A stretch of 64,000 nucleotides of DNA from Phalacrocorax aristotelis (Eukaryota > Chordata > Aves > Suliformes > Phalacrocoracidae), in the NCBI RefSeq assembly GCF_949628215.1, contig NC_134276.1, positions 135,346,125-135,410,124 of the forward strand, in the 5' to 3' direction. Below are positions 24,101 to 36,100 of this stretch, in pieces (the first letter of the stretch is position 1; every line of letters starts with the position of its first letter). The notes below the pieces were generated by a model. That model searched no databases and was not told the DNA's origin. It saw only the letters and a program-made list of their open reading frames with translations. A program made the position numbers and the translations under genes.

Positions 24101-27100
24101 GGTTGGACTAGGCAACCTCTAAAGGTCCTTTCCAACCAAACTATTCTATGATTCTATGATTCTATGGGGAACTTCTCTGTCACTGCAACTAGTGCAGATA
24201 CAGAGCAGGGTCATGTTCCCTGGGAGCTCTCTCTCCCTCTCTTTCTCTCTCCTTACTACATAGAAAATTTGTAGCAGACACTGGAGCCAAGTCAACAACT
24301 GGGGACCAATTCCATCTGAAAACCAACTGTGGAAAGTCTCCTTACCGAGCCAGAGTGCCCAGCTTCTAGCATGGCAATGGTGATGTAGGCAGAAAGTGAC
24401 AGCTCGTCATCTACTCCTCCCTGAAAAGGACATGGAGAGAGGAATTTTCAGTGAATGGCATGAGTGAGAAGCCTTTAAATATGAATTGTCGTATCCCAGC
24501 TGGAAGAGTGTGGCCAGCTCTGGAGGCAGTCCACAAGGAAGGAGAGCATACACATAGCTGGGATAGCTCTTAAATCAAGAGAAGCCCGTAGCTATCACCT
24601 CAAAAAAGGTCAATCCCTCAAGCTTACAGCCCTGTAACCCTATCTCAGGTGCTCAGAAATAGTGTGGGGAAGCTGACTGAGCTGAAAATAGTCATTGTAA
24701 GGTGTGGAGAGTTAGCCCTTGACAGAGGACAGGCAGTTGGAGTAAAGTATAGTTTTTGACAGTAATGGGATAGCAAGTTCATAATAATAGGAGTGAAAAT
24801 TTGACCAAGAAGGAATTCTCTACCACCTTCAAGGCGTTATTGAAGAGTGTCCCAACACTTCGGAAGCAGCCATCTGGCTTCTGTTTGCTTGCTAGCCACA
24901 TCAGGGTTTGAGCCTGGACATTGTCATCAATATAGATGAAGTGACTAGCTTGTGCAAATGATTTGTACACAAAGGCAGTGAGCCTGCAGGGGAAAGATGA
25001 AGCTGTAAGATGAGCATTGGAAGTAGCTACAGAAAAATTCAGCCCTTCTATTCACACTAGGCCTAAGGACGAAGAGTTTCAGCCAACACGTTGTTGCTTG
25101 CTTTGTCTTCGTGCTCCTCCAGGAGAGGGCAGTTAAAGGGATAGTAGTAGCTAGATGGGACACAGGAAGGGTGTCCAGCAGACTCTGGGGCTGATCCTGG
25201 CTACAGAGCACTACAGTACTTTGGGTTTCATAGGAGACAGCAGGAGTGCAAATGAAAAAATTACCTGGGTCTTTAGAGATCACCTCTCTGCGCACTCCAC
25301 CTGGCAGGGGGTGGAGAACCATTTTTCTTAGTACCTACAGGGTCCCAGTACTAGCCAGCTCTGTACATCTGATTTGGCTAGTAAACATGCCTTTTACCTG
25401 CACCATGTGAATTCAATGCAAATTAATCTCTGAGCCATTTCCACTCCTAGTCACTTACCAGGTGTTGCCTTCTTTATCTCTGGTGCCAAAGATGCTATAG
25501 GACCCATCAGGATGTTTGTATGACAGCTGCTTCTGATAGCCTGGAAAAACGTGAAGGAGTAGTTTTACCTAATTTAAAAAGCAAACCCTATCCTGTTTGC
25601 TATCACATTTATCTGAAACTACAGTGGGAGAGGATGTGGGGGAGCCCTGAGGGAGCTTAGATGGAAGCAAGGAGCATCTTGTCTTGCAGATACACTGAGT
25701 CACAGAATAGGCAGAGCTGTATCAGCTCTGTGCTCCAACTAACCTAACAGGATCAGGATACATGCTGTGCCTGGGTGGAAGAGGAGAAAGGGACTGAAGG
25801 AAAGAACCTCAAAGCAAACATGGCAGTCAAGTCTCAACAAAAATGATAAGGAAAGAAAAAGATAAAGCAAAGAGAGCAAATGTCTGGATCAGGGCAGTCC
25901 CGTGGGTCACTGAGCTGCGCTATAGCAGCAGTGCCATACTGCTAGGATAGCCATGCTGCTGCTTCTGTTCACTTGGATTCAATGGGAATTTCAGCATACA
26001 CTGTAAGAGAAGCACAAAACTCACCACTCACTAAGTATCCGATGGCCTTGGATTTGACCTCCTCACTCAGCTGCCCTGTCTTGTTCAGATACTCCAGGAC
26101 GTAGATATTGGGTGCAAACAGGACCATGTTCTGCTCCCCACAGCCAAATGGCATCTGGAGAAGTTGGTGCAGGTTCTGCATGGCAGTCCCCATGAAGTCG
26201 CCTAGGAAAGAGGTCATGGTTGTGGGATTAGCACAACTCATGGCCACCGAAATAAACAGTAATTTCCACTATGTAGGCAGAGTCAGGGAAAGCTTAGCTG
26301 GGGTTGCAAGCCTGTCTGGTACCACAGAGATTTCCAGCAAGTATGAAGCTCTCAGTGCTGAGTGACCTGTTCTGTTCTGCTTTGCAGTCAACAAAGAAAT
26401 CCCTTTCCTGCCTCTCCTTACTTAGTTTAAACTGCCCACACCAGAAACACTACCTGGTTTAGTAACACATAAGGCAGATACTTCTTATAAGAAATGAAAG
26501 AAAACCTTCTGTTTCCAGAGGAGGGAAGGGGAACAGCCCAGAGATGCTGCAGTGAACCATGTATTGCAGAATTGACAACTAATGCTGAAAAGGGACACTG
26601 GTTGTGCAGATGTATCATAGACCATTTCTAAATTGCTGTTTCAGGAAAGATAGAGCAGACCTAGCAAGGGATTTCTGGAATGAGATGAAATTGCCAACAT
26701 TATGAAGCGAACATGTTATGGCTAGTCAGGTAATCAGCTTCAGGTCTTTTCCAGGAAAAGACTGGAAAGATTCCACTAGCACCTCTGACTTGCAGGTGGG
26801 TGAGTGGAAAAAAGTCTTACAGGCATGAGTCTGGCAGACGTCATATCTCAGAACTGTGCTACTTCAGAGCAAAACATTCAAATGCAATAAATATAAACAA
26901 AAACGTGAAGAAGGATGTAACAAATATTTAGAAACTTATTTTCTCTGATGCAGCAAAAAGCATTGTTGGACAAGATAAGAACCAGTCTCTTTGCTTAAAA
27001 GTTTCCCACACAAAGACTGGAAACTCACATCTTGAATCCTGACAAAGCTTTCATTTTATATTTTTACATTTTCTTTCTTTCTATGTTTTTTTTTTTTTTT

Positions 27101-30100
27101 AATTTTAAATTTACCAACAGCAGAAAAGGAAGCTCTGGTTGATCCTTCCACCACATTTGTAGGTAGATCTAGAGGAACGTCTTGAATAACCACATCATCT
27201 GTGGAGAAAAATATTGAGTGGTGGTCATTTGTATAGGAACACTGGTTATAGCAGTGAAATGCTTCTGGTAGAAATTGCACAGTGCAAAACTGCACACAAG
27301 AGACAACAACAGAGAGAAACTCAGCTTTCTACAAGAACATGAAGTGAGAAGTGGGCACAGCAAAACTAAAATTGTGAAAAACAGATCAAATGGTGCAGCA
27401 ACTGTCATTGCTGAACAGAAATTAGTTGAACAGGTTAAGGCTCATGCTCCCAGGCTGCAGTGGCTGTGAACTCTTCAGTGAGACACTGGGAAGAGCTGGT
27501 TGGTGAGGATCAGGGCTGCTTTTGTGCCTCTTTTAGACAGAGTTTTCAGGAAACTTTGGAAACTGTTTGCAGTCAGCACGGAGATGGTGTGGAAGGGAAA
27601 GTTACATTCCCTCTCCCATTCCCACTAGAAGTGGAAAGCTGCATGCTACAATTATCCTTGGAATAGAGGACAGCAGTCAGACATGAGTGCAAGAAATGCA
27701 GAATAGATTTTGCACAAAAAGGTAATCTTCCTTTGATAGCTCCATAGCAGCCTCCCTTTAGCATCTGAATGCTTTTGCCTGCAGCAGAGACACTACCTAA
27801 ACGACGTGCACCAGATCACACAAGAAGTTCGTAGCAGGGAATTGAACTGTAAGCGCTCACACTAGCTGCCATTTGGGCACCTCTGGGGAAAAGGGGTGGG
27901 ACAGTATCAACAAGCACTGCAGGAAAGAATGCAAACTCCAACCTTCCTTTCAGTCCCTTTCAGGACAGCAGTATATAAGACCCTTACCTTTTGTACAGAT
28001 TAGGGAATTTAGGGTCTTTTCCCTTCTGATGCCTTCAGGCTGCATGGCGGTGGGAAGAAGAGACACATGCAGTGGATGAGAACAAAGCATGCAGAAGAAA
28101 TGCAGTGACAAAAGAGCCACCCCCTGCCCCATCCTCCTACAGCATAAGACAGCTGGATTGAAGAGACAGTTTAGAGTTTCATACTTGATGTGGCTGCTAC
28201 TAAACTGAGTTCCCATCAGGTGGAGTCTGTCATTTCCAGTTTCTACTCTGCATGAGGCAGATGTGCCTTTACCTACACCCACTGATCCTCATGGAAGAGG
28301 ACATCAGGTATGAGTGGACTTGGTCTTAGATTGAAGGGCCAGACCCTGTCCCAACCAGATGAAGGTGGAGCTGAAACAGGAGCTCATTAGGGAACCTGAA
28401 AAACTTTTACTTGCTTTTGGTACTTTTGCCACATTTTTCTTTCCTCATGGAAGGGAGTATAGGGCAAATAGCAAGAGCTGTCAGCAGTACCTCAACCAAC
28501 AGTGTTGTGATCAGGGTGTCCCTGTAGTCAATACTGATGTTCCTAGGTGCTTTGTCTCCACAAGCTCTGTCATCCTTGGTCTCTGCAGTAGTGCTGAATA
28601 CTACATTACCTTAAACAGTAACAGAAAAGTAGAAAAAAAGGGACCTCTATCATGCAGAATGATGGCTAAAGTAAGAAATTTCATCTGATAATTAATATCT
28701 ACAGATCTTAAGTAGTGCAGCGTAATGGATGGTCAGTCACTCTAGCTGAGACATAGGGGAAGAGAACTGATCTCTGTAAATAGGAATGATAAGAAAACTG
28801 TAGTTGTGGAGGAGCTCTTTGACCCAGACAGCTGGAAAGGCCAGTGGTAGAATAGTATTTCTCCAGGTTGGAAGATTAGGTTTTTAGGTGAGGTATAAAT
28901 TGATTAGCATCAATCTCAGAACAGAGAATTAGGTAGATTCAAAGGCACTTACCAATTTCTTTAGGGAAAATATTCCAGACATAGGTTTTTCTTTGTCTGG
29001 CACATACACATCCATCGTCCTCTGAGGAGATGAGTTTGGCCTGATAATCACGGGAATCTGAGAGTGAAACATTAATCTGAGAACAGAAAGAGGAGTGTGA
29101 TGGGATGAAGATTTTGTACCATAGGCAAATGGTGCTTTATTGTTAGAGGGTGGTGAGATAGTCTCTGTTTATGTCCAGTCTTAACAGCGTAGGGCAGATT
29201 TAAGGCCTGGGATAATGGGGATAAGTGAATCATTCAGCAGATGTAACCTTAACAGTATTACCTTCTCCTTCTCATGACACTCTCCATTGAGACATTAAAT
29301 ACCCTATGCCTACAGCTGATTCCTGATCAGGATATTGAGTTATGTTCAGTTGACCTGGTGATAATGGCTTTGAACTAACTTGCAAAGGAAACCACATATT
29401 AGTGCTTGTTCTTCTGTTGTTGTAGGAATACTTGAAAAACAAGGTTGAGAGTTAAAAGCCTCATTAATGGAGATCTTTTCTTCTAGGATGTTTAAAACCC
29501 TAGGCCTTTTTATTTTGTTAGTCAAACTGTTAACGGAGTTTGGAAAAAAACATTCCTAGATTGTCTTGATTTTTGCTCCTTTGGTGGTATCTCCTTGTGA
29601 GACTGGAGAGCTGATTTTCAGCATTCAAATGAAGCAGAAGAAATATAGACCCTACACCTGCCTCTTTTTTCCGGGTTTCTAGATACAGCATAAGAAACAG
29701 GAACCCAAACAGAAGATCCCTGGTTTAATTTCTTCAGGTGTCCCTTAAACCGTATGTAAGCTCCCTCCATGCAGAGCTGCAGTGGACCTGTAGTCTAGAG
29801 TCATTTTGCCTGGAAAGTACTGAATATTGAGAGTGTAGCCCCCCAGTCTCCGGGAGCAATAGAGCCTCTAGCTGGACAGATACTCTGTAAGGCAAGTACC
29901 AGACTTTTGTGCTCCCTGTTTTGGTGCTTTTGGGAACTTTTGCCCTGGAGAAGAAGGTTTTGCCTGCTCTCCTCTTCTTGCTCTTCCCACTTTCTTTTGA
30001 TTGGCAAGCACAAGCCCTTCACTTCTTCACACTTTCACATATATCCCCAAAGAAAAGACCCCACTAAAACCACCAATGGCTTGCATGTCTGTGGATGGTG

Positions 30101-33100
30101 AATGATGCTCTTGTTTCCTTCCTCTATGGATCTCTAGAGACAGTCGTGTATACACCCATCCTAGTTACAGTTTACACAGATCTCCCTCTGCTTTGTAGTG
30201 GCTTAGGAGGACAAATCCAGTCAGGATAATCTATCATCAGATAGAATGAGCAGTACATCAGTCCAGAGCAGGGGCAGATCCAGTCATCTACACCAATATT
30301 TTTTTTTTTCAGACTACAAAGGCTGCAGCTTCTTTGGAGATGGGGTAAGTGTGGGCAGAAGTACACACCTTAATGCAGTGGTCAAGGTAGTTGAAGACAT
30401 TGGCTCTAAGCAGGAAATCTTCTCCTCGGATGATAGAGTATGGCAAGGTCAAGTCCACAAAGAAAGGCTGGAAGGATGTCAGGGTGGCAGGCACAGACAT
30501 ACCAAATCCAGCCAACTCTTCCACACAGAACGCACTGGCCTTCCATTCGGTGATGGTGTCAGGGATGGTGTATGAGATGCTGGCTTTTCCAGTAGAGCTG
30601 ATGGGAATGGATAAAGGATGAGTTTAGAAAGGGTAAGTTTCATATACCTTGCTTCTCAGGAGAGGCAATGTGTTTTGAAAATCATCACTACCCATATTCT
30701 GTCTGCAGAAATCCCACATCCAAGTCCCCCAGAACTTATAACCTACATCTTCTGAGAAAAGCCCATTTGAAAGTTCTGCCTATCATTTCCCTGAGTTTGG
30801 AAAGGAAAATCAGAATTCTTGTTTTGCAGACCCATATTTTAAATAGAGGTGTCCCTCTTCTTAGGAAGGGAATATGACCCATGGTACACACGATGGAGGA
30901 ATTGATGTCTTTGGGGACAGGACCATTTTATCATTGAAAAGAGGAGGGCAGGTGATGTTTGAAAAAGCTAGGTCTTCCAGGCCAAAATGTAAGAAGAGGT
31001 GGCAAGGAATTGTTACCTTGCAGGACAGCAGGTGACATATTTCATAACTCTTGACAACAAGGCAAAGAGAGGGAAAAAACAGTACTCACTTAATTAGGAC
31101 TATATCCCAAATCCAAGTTTCAGGGAAGAATTCCCGAATAGTCTCAAGGATGAGTTTCTCCCCACGTTCCTCTCTAGCAACTTCAGCTGGTAAGAAATGA
31201 TGGGAATTTAGTCAAGCCTGGTTCATATGACAAAGACTCCCAGAAAGGACAGGTTTTACTATGCATGGGCCAGTAAGAATGACGGTTATGTTTACCCACT
31301 TCTTTCTAACTGAGGCCATTGGTAATGCCACACAAATATTATTTAATGTCACTAATTATCTCTGAGTTAGGTATAACCTGGTATCACAGAGAAAGAAAAC
31401 ATTACTTGAAGTGCTTTGGTCTCCAGATATAAGCACAAGACCTAGGGCTGGCTCTCAGGTCTCTTGGCTCTTAGATCTCTTTGCTGTCCACACTGTTGCA
31501 CTGCCTTTTAAAACAAGCTTTGGTCAGGCAGAAAACGGTATCAACAGTGTTAGTTTTGTGTGACATGCTACTGATTGCCAGCACTTCCCAGCATGAAACT
31601 GAACGTGAATCAGAAATGTAGATCTAAAAGGCTTTTTTGGGCATTGGTCATTATCCTAAGCCATCTCATTCAGTGCTAGACCAGTAGTCAATATCAATAC
31701 CAATGTAAGTCATGAGTACTGTCCAAGTCCATGTCACATAAATATCACTTAATTTAAGGAGAAAAATAAAATCTCTTTCCTGTCCCCTATATTACCTGAT
31801 AATTTGGCATGGTGTGTAGAAGCCACGAATCCTGCATTCAAGAAATATGGCAGAGGCCTTACAGTCTCACTAGTACACAGAACTGGTTGCCGAACCTTTG
31901 AGTTGGTAAAAAATTTCATGCCCATATCCTGTAAAAAACGCATTTTGGTGTTAGCCATAACCTTACTGTAGCTGAGGTTTATTCCATTCCTCCCTTTTAC
32001 CCTTTACTGCCTCTCCACCACAGAGATGCCCAGAGACATCTGTGCAGAGACTTGTGGGAGCTTTGTGCATGCTGGAAAATCACAGTAGACACCAGAGTCA
32101 ATTGAGAATAGATGTCCATGAGGAGAGTTTGTCATTTGTGAGTTTTACTAACAGCGTCATTTGCAGAAATATCTAAAGTTACATAACTAAGTGGAAACTC
32201 ACTTCAACAGATTTAAGTAATGTACAGGACATTTACCCTGAGGAACTGATATACATCTGGGCCTAATCCAGACATTACAGGTGTGTAATACAAGCCTTTG
32301 TGAAAGATATTGTCAGATGAGACACAGGGATCTTGGGGGTCATCTTCTAGATTAAGCCCATTGAAGATGTAGCCTTGAAAGTCTTGCAGGGGATGCAGGC
32401 TGTATACCTGTGAGGGGGAAGGAAACACAAAACCAGTGCCTGTGGAAAGATCAATTTTGACTACACCATCATGTGCTGCAAATCACCAGAGCTGAGATGT
32501 TGGCCTGTTTGAAACAATTATCTGTTTCCTGGATTGAAAACTGTCTGAACGGCTGGACCCAGAGGGTGGTGATCAGTGGCACAAAGTCTAGCTGGAAGCT
32601 AGTTACTAGTGTGTACTAGTGGTGTACCCCAGGGGTCAATGCTGGGTCCAATCCTGTTCAACATCTTCAGTAATGATCCAGATGATGGGCCAGAGTGTAC
32701 CCTCACCAACTTTGTTGATGACACAAAAGTTGAAGGAGTGCCTGATACACCAGAGGGTCATGCTGCCAGAGACTAGTCAGTGGTTAAACCAAACCCCACA
32801 TGAGAAAGGATGTCCAAATATAAGAAACAAAAGCTGTGTATTGCCTGTTCTAGATGGTTTATGACTAACACGAGCAAAAAGTGGAAGAAGTCTAACACAG
32901 TCTAACAGTCTCGAGTGAAGAGACACAGTAACCGAGGAGGAGGAAGAAGCAGGGCCACAGTGGAAGGAAACAATGCATTTATCTGGGCAGCTTACCATTT
33001 CTGCAGACAGTTCTGTCTCTGACTTCAGGAGCAGCACACTCTGATCCACTGCCCTCACAGCACAGAAGGAATTGGCAGCAGCTTCAATGCTTAAACTGAC

Positions 33101-36100
33101 ATTGGAAGCTGCACGCATCTGTTTTTCAGAGAATTGCAACTGGACCTGAAATTTATCAATGAGATGTTGGTATGGCTAATCCCTACTGCTCGGGGGTGCT
33201 CTGGATGTGTGTGTGAATGGAGGGTGAGAAGGAGAGTAGAAGGCTCCTCTGTTAAAGCACAGATAGTCTGCCTGGAGAAGGATGTCTGGTCTCACCTGTC
33301 TCTATTGACCAGGCCTCCGCTATAATGGGCACTTAGGCAATAAGCACATTTGGACTCCTGTGATAGCTTAAATGAAGCCTAACTCATGTGATTTAAAATA
33401 AAGTGTGATTCTGTTGCTGCTATTCTCAGATCAAATCTTATTATGACACAGACTGCATGTAATAAGCACTACCATGAGTAAATCATATTTTCACTAGGTC
33501 CACGGCCCACCTTAAGGAAATATAGAACAGATTCTGTTTTGAGTATTCAGAGGCAAAATCTACTTCACACTTTTGTTAGGTAAGAGGGAAAAGTAGGAAG
33601 GGAAGACTATATCAGGTAAATGGAAACATTTTACTTTTAACTTCATTTGTTTTGTCTTCTCTCAATGTTTCATGTTTTTTAGCTGAAAATTAGAAAAATC
33701 AGAAGAACTGAAGATTAGAAAGATCTTAAAGGTGAAATCTGATTTCAAAATAATAAATCAAAATGTTTAGTGGAGAAAACGTGAAGGAAAACTTAAACCC
33801 CAGATTGTTATTTTTGCTTTCTTTTCTATATATATTTAGTTTTGGTAAACACAAATTGCATTTTTCAACAAAAAACTGTAAAGAAACAGGTCAAATAATG
33901 AAGTGGGATAAGACTAAAGTGTGTTTGCTATGCTAAAGAACAGACAGTCTAAACTAAATAAGACACTAATATAATTCAAGAGAAGCAGGAACCATTTGGG
34001 GGTAGTGTGGGCTTCCTAAAAAGCAGTTCTTAATCTTAAAAGAGGATTTACCTTTTGATGATAATGCCAGGACGTGGAAGTAGAGGATCATATAAGAAAA
34101 AAGGGGAAAAAGGAGAATGAAGGGACTAATGCTGAGAGAATTGGACAGAAACAAGAAATACAACTGGAAATTTGTTGTGAATGTGTGTGCAAAGAATTTG
34201 TATTTATCTGACAGCAGGTAAGACTTGCTGTATCTTAGTACCTCTCACCTTGTTTTTGAAACACTTCTCAACTGGAAACCGGACACTGTCTGCCACCAGC
34301 TCCTTGGCAGGGTGTAAGGTATATACCAGCAACCGAAGGGCTGGAGCCATTTTCTCATTGACTGCTAATGGGATGGTGAAAGTGCCATTTTGGACTGTTA
34401 AAACAGAGAAAGGGACCAATAAGGAGAGGAGTGGAAAGTTCTGCTGTAGTAGTAGCTGTCTTCAACTGGCATAGAGCTGTTCCAGTCAGTGGAGCAATCT
34501 GTAATTAGACAATAAACTGAAAAATCCTGGATTTGCCAGGAGATGACATGCCTGGGTTTAGACCCAGCTGCTCTCAGATTTATTGTGGGTTTGAACATGT
34601 GGCCAGGTTCAGATAGTCCCCTCAGTCAGACTCTCTGCATTCCCTACTTTATCCTTCAGCAAAATCTTTACAGGACACTACTTCCTGACTCATATCAAAT
34701 TAATTATTTGCTGGACTAAATCTGACTTTATAGTGATCTTAGTGGTAGTGCTAGTATCATGCATCCATGCGTGGCCAGGGAGAGGTTCAGCCCTCCCAAT
34801 AGCTGCTGTATACATCCAGGAAGCCTTGCCTTGGTCCTCATTTCAACCATCCCTTTTTTTTTAATTTTTATTTTTAATGCAGGAGCATGGATTGGCAACT
34901 TAACTTACCAGCTTGGATATTAACTTTCATTTCCCCTGTGAGGACAATCTTGCCTTTTGCCATGCCCTGTGCAGAGGAGAGCAATACATTATGAGTTGGT
35001 AGAGGTTGGAGCAAGAAACCGGCATTCAAGTTCAGTGTACATCGACGAGGCATATATATTGAGATGGCTTCAAATGCTTAAACATCAGTATTAGGGCGTG
35101 CTGGATTCTGCCACTGCTGCTGCTACTGCTGGGGCCCTTGTCACAGATCAGGAAGCAGAAGGAGAAGGAAGGGAAAGGGGAGGCAGAGAATACTATAAAG
35201 ATTTTCTTGGAGGGAAGGGACAAGAACCCTGGACCAAGACAATATGAAGGTGGTTCCTTACTATGAAATAGAGTAACATGGCCACAAATAGGCGGCGTTT
35301 TTCCTGAGAGAGTAGTTTTGCCAAACCAAGTCAGTGCTGTTTCTCTCCTTGGGTTGTTGGCCATTGTGCTGGCTGGTAATCCAAAAGCTGGAAGAGCAGT
35401 CACTGCTGTAACTGCTGTGGAAGGACTCCCAGAGAGCTGCCTGGTCAAGCCCTTTCAGCAAACCATACAACAACCCCACACTCACCACATAGTAGAAATT
35501 AATGATGTTGATGCTCTTGTATCCTTCTGTTTTCAAGACATAGTGCACAGTGATCATCCTCTTCTGCCCACAGCTCAGATCTTTCCACAAAGGCTCAATC
35601 CTCACAAAACTGCTAGTCCAAGAGTAGAAGCGCTGGATGGACAGAGATGCATCAGGGTAGGAAGGCTCTATCCAACCTTCAGAGTGGCACTGGTCACTGG
35701 TTTTATAAGTCGCCTGATCACAAGAGGGAGTGGGGAAGAAAAGGAAAACAAACATATGTCACTAGGGAAATCATTATCACATACTGACATCAGAATGATT
35801 AGTTCACAAAATGCACATATTTAAGAACTGCATCTAAAATCAAACTGGTCAGGAAAAAGCAGCACAGTGGTCTCGCAGCCTTGCAGCAAGACATTACATT
35901 GCAACAACTCAGGTGTTTCCTTTGCTTCTTTTATAGTAATTATTGAGAGCTCTAGAACATGAAATAAGCCAGAGAAAGCACATTTTTATTATCAAACTTC
36001 AAACCTCATCCCATCTTTTTTTGGGGTTCAGTTTGAGAGCAGCCATCTCTCTCTGTCTCAATTCACCCTTGTTTTGTACTTACTTTCAGACTGATCTCAG

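Larger units (their letters stand above)
21519..25540 (-). other. OVST: OVST exons 25-30: thioester domain helices and following CUB strand
   Basis: Exons: 25459-25540 (82 nt), 24827-24983 (157), 24346-24420 (75), 22811-22976 (166), 22332-22552 (221) and 21519-21734 (216), covering residues 1000-1305. Landmarks are [84 protein letters not shown] and [15 protein letters not shown]. At the position of the C3 catalytic histidine the sequence has Asn (FNNALK). As in human A2M, this predicts preference for amide rather than ester bond formation. A CR1 3' end lies in the intron between exons 27 and 28. Confidence 0.93.

Noticed and set aside
28140..28285. Segment first considered as ovostatin exon 21
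   Set aside because: A weak GT-rich similarity only. The true exon 21 was found at 28491-28609 with the conserved IDYRDT..LLVE ending and correct phase.
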